NCBI GenBank assembly: GCA_937889545.1
Contig: CALAOT010000117.1
Span: forward strand, 1-64,000
Length of the DNA: 64,000 nt
From: an uncultured Opitutaceae bacterium
Lineage (GTDB): Bacteria; Verrucomicrobiota; Verrucomicrobiia; Opitutales; Opitutaceae
Reading direction: 5' to 3'
Numbering within the stretch: the stretch's first letter is position 1; the number at the start of each line of letters is the position of its first letter. Below are positions 53,762 to 62,966 of the stretch, in pieces. The position numbers and the translations under genes are program-made. The notes under the pieces are model-generated. The model was not told the DNA's origin. It ran no database searches and saw nothing but the letters and a program-made list of their open reading frames with translations.

Positions 53762-55105
53762 CTAGAGATAGCTGATGTCCATCGGCAGCTGGGCGATGCC
53801 GTAGAAGGGCAGGGCGCCCGAGCCGAAGTTTCCCACGTTGAGCGGCCCGAGGCCGCCGATCCTGTCGTAGAAAGCGCCCACGTTGGGATTGTCCTCGTCA
53901 AATTCGGCGGCATCGAGCGACAGCGTGTAGGCGCCGGGCTGGAGGGAGAGAGCTATCCTGAACTCCAGCAATATCTCCTCGCCCTTGGACAGGGCCGGCA
54001 GCGGAAAGCGCAGCTGGGGCGTCCCCGCGGCAAAGACCAAGTTGCCCATCCTGTCGTGGAGCTGGATCCCGGCCGACGGCCTCTTGATTTCGGCGTTCGC
54101 CCTGAGGTGCATCCGGACGGCCGCGCGGTGCATCATCTCGAAATCCCAGGTCGCCGCGCCGTGCCCGTCGACCACCACGGCGGCCGCGATCTCAAGGGCC
54201 TTGTCCCCGTGCCGCGACTTCGCCGTGGAAAGGATGTCGCCCGACCGGACGGAATTGAGCACCGCCGGATTCACGGGGGGGTGCTTCCCCGCGACGGACT
54301 GGCCCGACTTCATCGAGACCTTGTGCAGGTTGAAGTACCTGCTGACGCAGTCCTCCGGGACCCCGTCGAACATGAGGCTCCCCTGGTTGAGGAGGAGCGC
54401 CCGGTCACAGAGCGACTGGACGGCCCCCATGTCATGGGAGACGAAGATGAGCGTGGCGCCGCGGTGGACGATCTCGCGGATCCGCTGGAAGCATTTCTGG
54501 GAGAAGAAGACGTCGCCGACGGCGAGCGCCTCGTCGATGATCAGCACGTCCGGCTGGACGTTCACGGCGACCGCGAAGGCGAGCCTCATCATCATGCCCG
54601 AGGAGTACGTCTTGACCGGCTGGTCGATGAATTCGCCTATGTCGGCGAAAGCGGTCACCTCGTCCATCCGCGTGTCCATCTCGGCGTGGGTGAACCCGTA
54701 GATCGCGCCGTTGAGGAACACATTCTCCCTCCCGGTGAAGTCCGGGTTGAAGCCGCTTCCGAGCTCGAGGAGCGCCGAAATACGGCCGCTGGTCCTCACG
54801 GAGCCGGCCGTCGGCATCAGCGTACCGGCGATCAGCTGGAGGAGCGTGCTCTTGCCCGAACCATTGCGCCCGATGATTCCCGTTGCCTCGCCGCGGCGGA
54901 TGCAGAAGCTCACGTCGCGCAGGGCGTAGAAATCGCGGAACCTGCTGGAGGCATGGCGCGCCAGCGCGCGGCGCGCAGAGGACCCCTTCGGCAGCAGCGC
55001 CGATGCGGCCTCAAGGAACGGCACGGTGAGGCGCGAGGACGGGCTCTCCCAGATCCTGTAGGCCTTGGTGAGGCCGCCGACCTCGATTAGGGGTTCGCTG
55101 GACAT
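53762..55105 (-). CDS. ABC transporter ATPase with C-terminal glycan-binding domain (Wzt/TagH type), 447 aa
   Basis: Residues about 1-260 are an ABC ATPase: Walker A GRNGSGKST (about 78-86), signature TYSSGMMMRLAFA, Walker B VLIIDEALAVGD and SHDMGAVQSL. Residues about 285-447 are a beta domain (LQPGAYTLSLDAAEFDEDN near the end), as in Wzt proteins that recognise the finished O-antigen before export. ATG 55105 is chosen; a longer frame reaches to 55138. It starts 16 nt after the permease stop. Product recognition by the C-terminal domain is known for the family and likely here. Confidence 0.93.
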   Translation of the reverse strand: MSSEPLIEVGGLTKAYRIWESPSSRLTVPFLEAASALLPKGSSARRALARHASSRFRDFYALRDVSFCIRRGEATGIIGRNGSGKSTLLQLIAGTLMPTAGSVRTSGRISALLELGSGFNPDFTGRENVFLNGAIYGFTHAEMDTRMDEVTAFADIGEFIDQPVKTYSSGMMMRLAFAVAVNVQPDVLIIDEALAVGDVFFSQKCFQRIREIVHRGATLIFVSHDMGAVQSLCDRALLLNQGSLMFDGVPEDCVSRYFNLHKVSMKSGQSVAGKHPPVNPAVLNSVRSGDILSTAKSRHGDKALEIAAAVVVDGHGAATWDFEMMHRAAVRMHLRANAEIKRPSAGIQLHDRMGNLVFAAGTPQLRFPLPALSKGEEILLEFRIALSLQPGAYTLSLDAAEFDEDNPNVGAFYDRIGGLGPLNVGNFGSGALPFYGIAQLPMDISYL

Positions 55106-55121
55106 GGTTGGGAGGTGCCCC

Positions 55122-55940
55122 TTAGACCACGTCGGCAAAGGCCGGCCGGAGCCTCATAAACACCCAGCGGCCGGCAAGGAGTACGGCAAGTCCCGCGGCG
55201 TACGTGTAGCCTAGGTGCATTGCGTTGACGGGCATGCCCCAGAGCACCACTTCGCGGGCCAGCACCACGGTCTGGAGGAAGGGGTTCCACTTGAGGATCG
55301 CCCACAGGTTGGCGGGAATCCGGCTGACCGGAAAAAAGACCGCGCTCGAATACAGCACGATCTGCGCGAAAAAAGGCATCACCTGGGCGAGATCGCGGTA
55401 GAAGACGCCGAGTGCCGCAAAGAGCCATGCGAGTCCCGCGGTAAGCATGAGAAGGGGAATCAGGATGACCGGCAGCCATGCGAGGCCCGCCAGGCTGAGG
55501 CCGCTCCCGAAGATCAACGCGCCGCCGAGCGCAAGGACAAGACCGATGGCCAGGTTGAACCACAGGCCCCCGGAATGCGACAGGGGCAGTATCTCAAGGG
55601 GGAAGACGACCTTCTTCACGAGACTGGTGTTCCCGACGATGAGGAGCGGCGACGTCCCCAGGATGTCCGCGACCAGCATGTAGAGGGTCAGCCCCAGGAA
55701 CATGACCATGGCGAAGTCCGTCTCGGTTTCCACCTTGGGGTCGCGGAAATGACCTTTGAAGATCTGTCCAAAGACGACGTAGTAGATGCCAAGCATCAGC
55801 ACGGGGTTGAGCACGGCCCAGATGATGCCGAGGTAGCTGCCGCGGTAGCGGGATTCAACGGCCCTAACGGTGAACTGCCACCAGAGATCGCGTTTCCGGG
55901 CAATGCCTGAGAAGGGCGAGGCTGTTGCTGGGGCGCTCAT
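55122..55940 (-). CDS. ABC-2 polysaccharide export permease (Wzm/TagG type), 272 aa
   Basis: Six helices, amphipathic N-terminal stretch (LWWQFTVRAVESRYRGSYLG), then YYVVFGQIFKGHF and a late SSAVFFPVSRIPANLW, all standard for O-antigen or teichoic-acid exporters. The length fits. It is the first gene of a pair with the Wzt-like ATPase. ATG 55940. It sits immediately beside a lower-GC stretch that starts at 55941. Confidence 0.94.
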   Translation of the reverse strand: MSAPATASPFSGIARKRDLWWQFTVRAVESRYRGSYLGIIWAVLNPVLMLGIYYVVFGQIFKGHFRDPKVETETDFAMVMFLGLTLYMLVADILGTSPLLIVGNTSLVKKVVFPLEILPLSHSGGLWFNLAIGLVLALGGALIFGSGLSLAGLAWLPVILIPLLMLTAGLAWLFAALGVFYRDLAQVMPFFAQIVLYSSAVFFPVSRIPANLWAILKWNPFLQTVVLAREVVLWGMPVNAMHLGYTYAAGLAVLLAGRWVFMRLRPAFADVV

Positions 55941-56006
55941 AAATGGCCCTAGAAATACCGCACAGACAAGGGGTTGGAGTCAACCTGAACTGGCACTAGG
56001 CTGGTT

Positions 56007-56043
56007 CGCCCATTCTGGGCGGGTTCAAGTTCTCGCGAGAACT
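56007..56043 (-). terminator. Two adjacent hairpins after the membrane-protein gene
   Basis: A 16-bp perfect palindrome AGTTCTCGCGAGAACT (56028-56043) lies 7 nt past the stop of the membrane protein at 56051. A 15-nt hairpin CGCCCA-TTC-TGGGCG follows (56007-56021). No T run is visible, so termination is not certain. The remaining gap to 55941 must hold the promoter of the exporter operon; TTGACT (55983-55978) is a possible -35. Confidence 0.4.
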
Positions 56044-56050
56044 CCCTACG

Positions 56051-58720
56051 TTACGGCTTTGCCTCCCAAGTCACCTCACAAGGAGTGATCAACGAATCAA
56101 GCCCCAGCCCAGCCGGCGCTTTGATTGCGGCATAAGTGCGGACGGAACCAAAAGGAAGCCCATCGTCGTTTGTGTAGAAATAGGAAAGATTCCGGTCGAA
56201 ATATAGACTGCGATCGATCGCGCGGTCGCCGGACACCTTCACCACATTCTTCGTGGTTTCGCCAAGCCTGGTCCGCAGATAAGACTTCTGCCCCCGCCTC
56301 CCCACGAAATTTCCGGCATAGGCGATTGCCAGGATTAGAATAACAATCGCAGAAAATTCTGGCAGCCCGCGGGCGAGCTTAGCATTTCTATCGCCAGGAG
56401 TAGATGGCTCCACAAGCAAGCAGATGAGAGCGACGAACACAAAGATTTCATACGTCACGCTAACGCGATAGCCGCTTACGAACCCAAGAACGGCGTGCAA
56501 CGTAAGGGATCCAACATAGCACAATGCAAAACAAACGGCCATGGGGCATCCCCTAAGGATTCCAGCGGCAGCGATCACCCCGGCTAGGATCAACGCCGGG
56601 TAATGAAAGGCTACCGCGTCGCGCGTCACAATCATCCATATCAAGACTATGACGCCGATCAGGCAGATCCCAATTCCCCAATCCCGCCACTTGATCTGAT
56701 TGCCATGCTCCGGAAATGGCTTGTTGGGAGATTCGTGGTCTTTGCGATTTGTCCACCACCCAAGCGCTGCACAAACAAACAAAAGACCGAGGAATGCGGA
56801 GCGCCTGATATGGAGGGCGTCCTGCTCCAGTGGATAGGCCATTGCCGAACGCACGAAAGCACGGCCACCCGGACTGGCGATGAACTCGACGAAGTGCGTA
56901 ACGACGACCTGATTCGACGGATTCTTCAGGTGATAGAGTTGATCGGTCTGTGGGGTCCAGGCGTGCGCTGGATCGGTATAAGCGCAATAGAGATTCGCCA
57001 TGGCATTATTGGTTACTCCATAGGCTGTTCGGATCGAGTTGTCGCAGAGTGTCGGAGCGAGAAAAGTGACGACAGAAAGCGTCAAGGTCCTCCATTCGCG
57101 TTCCTGGATCCAGCGTCTTGCGCACCAACCCAAGACGAGGCCCCCGCCAAGCAGCTGCGGCCCCTGTACCGCCGCTGCGACACCCACTAGGCCAAAGCCG
57201 GCGACCGCCGGCAGCCATCGCCGGGTGTCAGCATTCCGGCTTAGTCCAATCAGAATGAGACCGATCACTGAGAATGACATGGTCCAGAAACCCATCATGA
57301 TACACTCGGGATGAAGTGCCGAAACGAACGCATCGTAGTTCAGATTCAAGGTGACCAAAGTCGCGACTATGATGATTCTCAAAAAAATGGGGCCGCTGAC
57401 GAAAAAGTAGATCGCTGCTGCGAGGAAGGCTGCAATGAGGACCTTGGGGATTGCCGAGACCGCCTGAAATATTGTTAGAATCGTGCTGAAGAATAGGCCG
57501 ATAGTTGGCCGATAAAGATTGGTCGTGGGCGTATCGTGAAGATAGTAGCTCATTGTCCCTCGGAGCCACGGGTCCATCGCGTCGGAAAAGGGTGCGCTGG
57601 CGTTGCCATAGCCGATAACGGCGAGACGCGGTTCGGTTAGCCGTAGGAACGAGGCGTGCACGTGGATAATAAAAAGAATCAGGGCTCCCATGAAAAAAGG
57701 CGTCATGTAAAACTCCAAGGCCTGGAATCGTTTCGATCTAGGGGTCAACCAGTGAGCGCCTGGCAGCTTCGATAGCTGGCGAGTCGCACCGCGGGCTATC
57801 CGTGCTGCGAAATCCAAATTTGCGGCCACGGCCACCAAGAGGCACAACGCACACAGCCATTGCGCACTCAAAGAGGGGACTGCAACTATATGGGCGACAT
57901 AGGCCCGACCGTTGGAACGGGGGTCACTATTGTCGGAGGTGGAGAAATATATCGCTGAACGCCATTGAGAAAATGCGCCGCGTCCTTCCATGCGGACATG
58001 ATCATGAATCGCGTGAGCGGGGTGGAGGGCATGTCCGTCTTCGAACAATTGGGTAGGAGCGCGATGCGCATTCCAGGGATCGTCATCCAGAGGCGTCAAT
58101 AAATCCGGAGTCGCGAGTGCAACCTGGTAGGCGTATCCCTGCTCTGCCGAAATCTCATCAGCCGCTATTGGGCGCTTGATTTCGATGCCCCTGTTTGCCT
58201 TAAGAAAAAGGGCGGCTAAAGCCGCCGCAACCAGGAGGCTCAGTCGCCGCCAAAGAAGCCGTGCTGCGCGATCCAAATTTGCGGCCACGGCCGCCAAGAG
58301 GCACAACGCACACAGCCATTGCGCACTCAAAGAGGGGACTGCAACTATATGGGCGACATAGGCCCGACCGTTGGAACGGGGGTCACTATTGTCGGAGGTG
58401 GAGAAATATATCGCTGAACGCCATTGAGAAAATGCGCCGCGTCCTTCCTTGCGGATATGATCATGAGTCGCGTGAGCGGGATGGAGGGCATGTCCGTCTT
58501 CGAACAACTCGGTAGGAGCGCGATGCGGATTCCGGGGATCGTCAGCCAAAGGCGTCAATAGATGCGGAGTTGCGAGCGCAACCTGGTAGGCGTATCCCTG
58601 TTCTGCCGAAATCTCACCAAACGCTATTGGGCAGTTGATTTCGGTGCCCCTATTTGCCTTAAGAAAAAGGGCGGCTAAAGCCGCCGCAACCAGCAGGCTT
58701 AGTCGACGCCAAAGAAGCAT
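56051..58720 (-). CDS. Polytopic membrane protein with duplicated first luminal loop, 889 aa
   Basis: Not assigned to a family. The first 308 residues consist of two near-identical units, each with one helix (LLWRRLSLLVAAALAALFL), a loop of about 95 residues (EISAEQGYAYQVALATP to SNGRAYVAHIVAV) and another helix. About ten more helices follow, with ALHPECIMMGFWTMSFSVIG and an ending around YFYTNDDGLPFG. In GT-C enzymes the first luminal loop is catalytic, so the duplicated unit probably doubles it. Base composition is visibly lower in GC than the rest of the window. ATG 58720 (GTG 58726 possible). Confidence 0.55.
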   Translation of the reverse strand: MLLWRRLSLLVAAALAALFLKANRGTEINCPIAFGEISAEQGYAYQVALATPHLLTPLADDPRNPHRAPTELFEDGHALHPAHATHDHIRKEGRGAFSQWRSAIYFSTSDNSDPRSNGRAYVAHIVAVPSLSAQWLCALCLLAAVAANLDRAARLLWRRLSLLVAAALAALFLKANRGIEIKRPIAADEISAEQGYAYQVALATPDLLTPLDDDPWNAHRAPTQLFEDGHALHPAHAIHDHVRMEGRGAFSQWRSAIYFSTSDNSDPRSNGRAYVAHIVAVPSLSAQWLCALCLLVAVAANLDFAARIARGATRQLSKLPGAHWLTPRSKRFQALEFYMTPFFMGALILFIIHVHASFLRLTEPRLAVIGYGNASAPFSDAMDPWLRGTMSYYLHDTPTTNLYRPTIGLFFSTILTIFQAVSAIPKVLIAAFLAAAIYFFVSGPIFLRIIIVATLVTLNLNYDAFVSALHPECIMMGFWTMSFSVIGLILIGLSRNADTRRWLPAVAGFGLVGVAAAVQGPQLLGGGLVLGWCARRWIQEREWRTLTLSVVTFLAPTLCDNSIRTAYGVTNNAMANLYCAYTDPAHAWTPQTDQLYHLKNPSNQVVVTHFVEFIASPGGRAFVRSAMAYPLEQDALHIRRSAFLGLLFVCAALGWWTNRKDHESPNKPFPEHGNQIKWRDWGIGICLIGVIVLIWMIVTRDAVAFHYPALILAGVIAAAGILRGCPMAVCFALCYVGSLTLHAVLGFVSGYRVSVTYEIFVFVALICLLVEPSTPGDRNAKLARGLPEFSAIVILILAIAYAGNFVGRRGQKSYLRTRLGETTKNVVKVSGDRAIDRSLYFDRNLSYFYTNDDGLPFGSVRTYAAIKAPAGLGLDSLITPCEVTWEAKP
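57802..58719 (-). repeat. 459-bp in-frame tandem duplication inside the membrane-protein gene
   Basis: Copy A 57802-58260 and copy B 58261-58719, offset exactly 459 bp (153 codons), joined without any spacer. The copies match over long exact stretches with scattered substitutions. Each copy holds a helix, the EISAEQGYAY loop and a second helix. The match ends abruptly at both sides, as expected for a single unequal-exchange or slippage event. Confidence 0.92.
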
Positions 58721-58979
58721 AGGCACACAGGCATCAACGACGTACAGCCATAAGTCTCATATGTACGTACGAACAGCGCCGGCGAGGGCAAATCGATATT
58801 GTGGCATTCCGGGCTTCCATGGAGCGGCTTTGCGCATGTCGTTACGTTACCAGTTTCGGCCCAGGATGGCGCCGACATCGAACTTTAGGGCCGACGGGTT
58901 GTCGTAAGAAGAATGGTTAGCCTGCTGCCGGATCCGGCGGCCGCGCTCGGAATACGTCCTGCGGGGCAGGAGTGACACG
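58721..58979. other. 259-bp gap between two membrane-protein genes
   Basis: No gene is seen. It contains the hairpin TCCTGC-CCC-GCAGGA (about 58956-58970) and a 12-bp palindrome GCCGGATCCGGC (about 58927), which may end transcription from the gene at 58980-61196. TATGTACGTAC (about 58758) is another short palindrome. The promoter of the duplicated gene is likely in the left half. Confidence 0.35.
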
Positions 58980-61196
58980 CTAGCCTTGGCCTCCTTGGGT
59001 CTCCCGAGGAAAATTGGAGCTGAGTTCCGGATGGGCAGCCTTGGGCGGCTTGGATCCCAATCCTGTCGCTCGCGCAGCGGTCCAAAGGGCAGCGACGATC
59101 CAACCCACGGCGCTCAGCCAGAATGCCAGGTGCAGGGCGAGCGGGCCGGCGAATCGCAGCTCGACCTGGCTTTCTCCCTGCGGGACCGGGAAGGCCACCA
59201 GTCCTTCGGCGGACCTGCGCACCGCCGCGGCGGCGCCGTTGACCGTGGCGGCGTAACCGGGGACGAACATTCGAGGGGTCTCGAGCAGCGCTGCCCCCGG
59301 GCTGCGCACGGTTGCGCGGTAGGGGATGAGCGAACTCACGCGCACCGGCAGCGCCTGCTCATCGATCTTCTGGAGGCGGTACCTGGCAAACGGGATGTAA
59401 TCGCTCGGTTTGGCCTGCTCCGCCGTGGGAATGAAGCGCAGCCTGACGGTCTCCGATCCCGGCGCGCTCGTCCAGATAGTGATGGATTTTTCGGATTCGC
59501 GTTCGCTGCCGAACGACTTCAATTCGCCTGACCGCGGCAGACTGTATTCCCGGTAGAGGGTGGGGCCGATTATCTGGAGCAGGCCGGCCGTGTCCCTGCG
59601 TGCGAAGCCGAAGGTCAGCAGGTATTGCTCGCCCGGCCTGAGTGTAAGCGGCGGATCAAGGTCAAGGATGCCGGGATTGACATCGATCGTTCCCCGAAAA
59701 TCCTCCTGCGGCGCCTTGGCGCGGCCTTGGTCGTAGTCCGAGATGAGTAGGCTGCCCGTAGTGGGATCGAGCAGGCGGCTCTCCAGGCGCGGCTCAACGA
59801 CGCCGTGAGTGAAATATGCGGGCCGCCTCGGGAATAGGCCGTAAGTGTGGCGCTGGACAGCGACGTTCTCCAGGCGGGACCAGCGGCGCGAATCGAGAAC
59901 GGTGTCGCTCTGGCGGCGGGCCATCTCGATGAACTTTCCGGCCTCCTTGGCGCTCCAGAGCGTCGCCACCAAGAGCCCAAGCCGGACCGAGTCGCGCCCA
60001 ATCGCGCCTGTTGCCGGAAACTCCCGCAGAAGACGCTGCCCGCAGACGACAGCGGCCGCAGCGATGAGGATGTAGAACCTTTGCATCGGCCAGTAGAGCG
60101 TCATGCCGACGACGGTCTCGGGAAAACTGAGCCAGAGAGCCCTGTTAATCCACGGAAAGGGAAACAACAGGAGGACCATCAGTGCCGCCGATGCGAGCAA
60201 CAAGGCGACCGCCCAAAGGCGGGGGCGAAAGCACCACGCAATGCCGCCCGCGAGCAGGACGAGCCATAGCCCGTAACCGAGTTGCATGTAGGTGAGGATG
60301 GGAGCATTGAGATCAATCGGCTGGAGCGAGGAGGGGAACGACTTGCGCACCACCTCCAGCAGCGCCTGGCGGTCCATGATGTAGGGGACGATTGCCTCGC
60401 CGGGGGTGCGCAGCAGGAAGACGGACACGAACGGATAGGCTGCAAGCGCGGCAAAAATGCCGGCGCCAATGGCGGCGCGGGCGAACCCAAGGCGACTGAG
60501 CCTTCGATCGATCAATCGGACGACCTCTCCGACCGCGGCGAAGGCCGTAGCCCATAGCGCAATTGGGGAGTGCGCCCACCACAGGGCGGCAAGGCTCGCC
60601 GCGAGGACGGCCTGCGGTCCCAGGCTATCATCGTCGAACGAGCGCACCAGGGCGGCGAACGCGAGCGGGACCCAAGGCAGGGCCATGCCGCTCATGTAGA
60701 GGTCCTGGGCGTAGAACAGGCCGGCGACGCCCGGGCACATTACGTAAAGAAGGGCGAGAGCGGCCGCCGACCAGCGCTGGCCCGGGGCGATCCATACGAG
60801 GGCCCAATAGGCGGTGGCCGCGCCCGTAAGGACACTCACGATGGCAGTCAGGTGCTCTAGGGCAAAGAACCCCAGCGTTCGGCCGGTGAGCAGGTCGAGA
60901 AGCCCTGCGAGATATTGGTAATAGGGGGCGGCGCGAAGGGGATAGATCGAGCCGTTGAACGAATAGTCGGACTGGCCTACGAACACGGGAAAGACGCCCG
61001 CGCGAAACTGCGTGACGGCGTCGGCCAGCGAATGGTGGTACCAGAGCGCATCGCCCGTGCCAATCAGGCGCGCCGCGAAGTACGGGTGAACGAGCCAAAT
61101 CGTGGCGGCGAGCAGCACGAGCCAGCGTGCGGCCTCGGCGCAAAGAAAGGCGCGGCGATCAGGGCCGGCCGCGGGGCTTCCAGATTCCGACTTCAA
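58980..61196 (-). CDS. GT-C-like polytopic membrane protein with C-terminal beta domain, 738 aa
   Basis: About ten helices in the first 430 residues, with HPYFAARLIGTGDALWYHHS after the first helix (GTGDALW acidic loop, GT-C style). A periplasmic part follows, then a closing domain with ETPRMFVPGYAATVNG and a last helix LALHLAFWLSAVGWIVAALW. The same closing unit occurs alone at 42679-43362. The start is uncertain: TTG 61196 gives a 38-nt overlap with the upstream gene and fits the first helix, whereas ATG 61316 would overlap by 158 nt. Donor and acceptor are unknown. Confidence 0.6.
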   Translation of the reverse strand: MKSESGSPAAGPDRRAFLCAEAARWLVLLAATIWLVHPYFAARLIGTGDALWYHHSLADAVTQFRAGVFPVFVGQSDYSFNGSIYPLRAAPYYQYLAGLLDLLTGRTLGFFALEHLTAIVSVLTGAATAYWALVWIAPGQRWSAAALALLYVMCPGVAGLFYAQDLYMSGMALPWVPLAFAALVRSFDDDSLGPQAVLAASLAALWWAHSPIALWATAFAAVGEVVRLIDRRLSRLGFARAAIGAGIFAALAAYPFVSVFLLRTPGEAIVPYIMDRQALLEVVRKSFPSSLQPIDLNAPILTYMQLGYGLWLVLLAGGIAWCFRPRLWAVALLLASAALMVLLLFPFPWINRALWLSFPETVVGMTLYWPMQRFYILIAAAAVVCGQRLLREFPATGAIGRDSVRLGLLVATLWSAKEAGKFIEMARRQSDTVLDSRRWSRLENVAVQRHTYGLFPRRPAYFTHGVVEPRLESRLLDPTTGSLLISDYDQGRAKAPQEDFRGTIDVNPGILDLDPPLTLRPGEQYLLTFGFARRDTAGLLQIIGPTLYREYSLPRSGELKSFGSERESEKSITIWTSAPGSETVRLRFIPTAEQAKPSDYIPFARYRLQKIDEQALPVRVSSLIPYRATVRSPGAALLETPRMFVPGYAATVNGAAAAVRRSAEGLVAFPVPQGESQVELRFAGPLALHLAFWLSAVGWIVAALWTAARATGLGSKPPKAAHPELSSNFPRETQGGQG

Positions 61197-62958
61197 GGCC
61201 GGTGACAGGGTTGGTGGTTTGGCTGATCTTCGTGTAGCCGTCTGGGAAATCGATCCCGCAACTAAGAAACTGCGGGCGAAATGGACGAACATCCGCCTGG
61301 GTAATGATCCATGCATGCTGGCGGCGCTTCAACGGGACCCGATCCAGTTTTAGCTGGTCGATGTTTTCTTGTTGGTACCAGGTGCCAAAGTACCACGGAG
61401 CTCCGGGTTCCTTTGCGCCGACGGAGAATATGATGCCGGGAAGGTTGAAGAAGCCGAACACGTCATCACCGGGTTTGTAGCCATTTGCGTCGAGCGCTGT
61501 GCGTACGTCGCGGAGAAAGGTAGCGAGGGCGGGGTCGATCTTTAGCCTGGTTGCGGGGAAGCCGATCTCGACGCTCTCGGTCTGTTTCCAGAGGCTTGGC
61601 TGATACATGTACGGCCGAAGAAAATGGCCTGAGAAAATATGCCCGGCGGCGCCAAGCGAGATGAGGGCAGCCATTGCGGGCCTAAACCAAGGCGCGGCGA
61701 ATGCCCCGGCAATATGATCCGAGACGAGTAGAAGGCCGGCAACCCAATACACGGTCTCATGGAGGGCGGTTACATACACTGTGTTTGTGCTGCCAAAAGA
61801 GCTGATCAAGGGCAGCATGAGCAGGACTATAACCCAGGCGATGTGCCGAGGAGTCGCCTTGTATCCCGTTCCGGTCCTTGGCCAAAAGCTAATAATCCAA
61901 ACCGGCAGCAGCGAACCCCAAAGGAGCAGGTAAAAACGTGATGCTTCACCGCTTACTGCTGCTTGAAAACTGCTGTCCCAAAGCCGTCTTTCGAGCAGCG
62001 CAACGGCGAATGCCAATAACAGGAGAAGCAGGCTGGCTGCCGACCACCTCCGCAGGCGATTAGTGCGCGAGGTACCGAAAAGCGCCGCCCCACACGCCAA
62101 GATCATCGGGCCCGCTGTCCAACTGAAGTCCAGGCGCAATGCGGGCAATAGGCGGACGATTTCAGTCCAATACCTCAGTAAGGTGTAATAAATGAAGTTG
62201 GGGGTTATGAGCAAGCCTTTCACAGAGAACGCCTCATTTATTCCAAAGCCGCGCCGGGTTACGACAAAGAGCGCGGCCCCCAAGCCAACGACGGCCATTA
62301 ATACGCCTATAACGACAAGCGCGCGGCGCAGCCGGGCATCAAGCCGCGATTCGAAACAGAAAAGGAAGTAACCGCAAATGGCAAAGGCCGCCGCAGCAGG
62401 AATCTTCGCAAGATAGACGCCGTAAATCAGTGCAGCTAGCACGAGAGCAATTGCCCATCGGATTGACCGTCTCGGTAGCCAAGCCGCTAGCGATTCAAAA
62501 GATCCCAGGATAATCGCGAATCCGAGCAGGCCGAATAGGGTCGGGATCGAATTGTAAGTCAGCGCTACGGGCACCCATGTGAGGCCGGACATGGTCGCCA
62601 GCCACAGCGGCCACCAACAAATGCCTGCGTTCTCGTAACGCGGCACCAGTCGCTTCCACGCTCGCCAAAAAAGCCAGCTCGCTGCCGACGCCAGTGCGAG
62701 AGTGACGATTCTGAAGGCGACAATATTCTGGTCGCACAGCAGCCATATCGGGCGAGCAAGCAAATGAAACCGCGTCTGTGTATCGGAAAAATCCGCGGGG
62801 TTTTGAAAAAGCAAAAAGTAATATGCCCCATCAAGCATGTCATAGCTGCGGAACTGGGCCCAAATAAGTGCCGCTACCGTGGTCGCACCGAGGCCCGTGA
62901 GGGCGAGCGCCAACGCTCGGCTTGCACGGGCACTTTGAGAAGGGGCGGCGCCGGTCAT
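61159..62958 (-). CDS. GT-C-like polytopic membrane protein, 599 aa
   Basis: About eleven helices. After the first (ALALTGLGATTVAALIWAQF) comes FRSYDMLDGAYYFLLFQNPA, an acidic DMLDG loop like that of GT-C enzymes. Central segments include LAFAVALLERRLWDSSF and WGSLLPVWIISFW. The last 130 residues are soluble (AWIITQADVRPF, then GLEVGIWKPRGRP at the end). Lower GC than the flanking genes. ATG 62958, 8 nt after the truncated methyltransferase. A sugar transfer role is inferred from layout and context only. Confidence 0.58.
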   Translation of the reverse strand: MTGAAPSQSARASRALALALTGLGATTVAALIWAQFRSYDMLDGAYYFLLFQNPADFSDTQTRFHLLARPIWLLCDQNIVAFRIVTLALASAASWLFWRAWKRLVPRYENAGICWWPLWLATMSGLTWVPVALTYNSIPTLFGLLGFAIILGSFESLAAWLPRRSIRWAIALVLAALIYGVYLAKIPAAAAFAICGYFLFCFESRLDARLRRALVVIGVLMAVVGLGAALFVVTRRGFGINEAFSVKGLLITPNFIYYTLLRYWTEIVRLLPALRLDFSWTAGPMILACGAALFGTSRTNRLRRWSAASLLLLLLAFAVALLERRLWDSSFQAAVSGEASRFYLLLWGSLLPVWIISFWPRTGTGYKATPRHIAWVIVLLMLPLISSFGSTNTVYVTALHETVYWVAGLLLVSDHIAGAFAAPWFRPAMAALISLGAAGHIFSGHFLRPYMYQPSLWKQTESVEIGFPATRLKIDPALATFLRDVRTALDANGYKPGDDVFGFFNLPGIIFSVGAKEPGAPWYFGTWYQQENIDQLKLDRVPLKRRQHAWIITQADVRPFRPQFLSCGIDFPDGYTKISQTTNPVTGLEVGIWKPRGRP

Positions 62959-62966
62959 TCCTTAAT

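Noticed and set aside
55952-55983. Sigma70-like promoter for the exporter operon (TTGACT and TATTTC on the minus strand)
   Set aside because: The spacer is 20 bp and the -10 box is poor, so it does not meet a reasonable standard.
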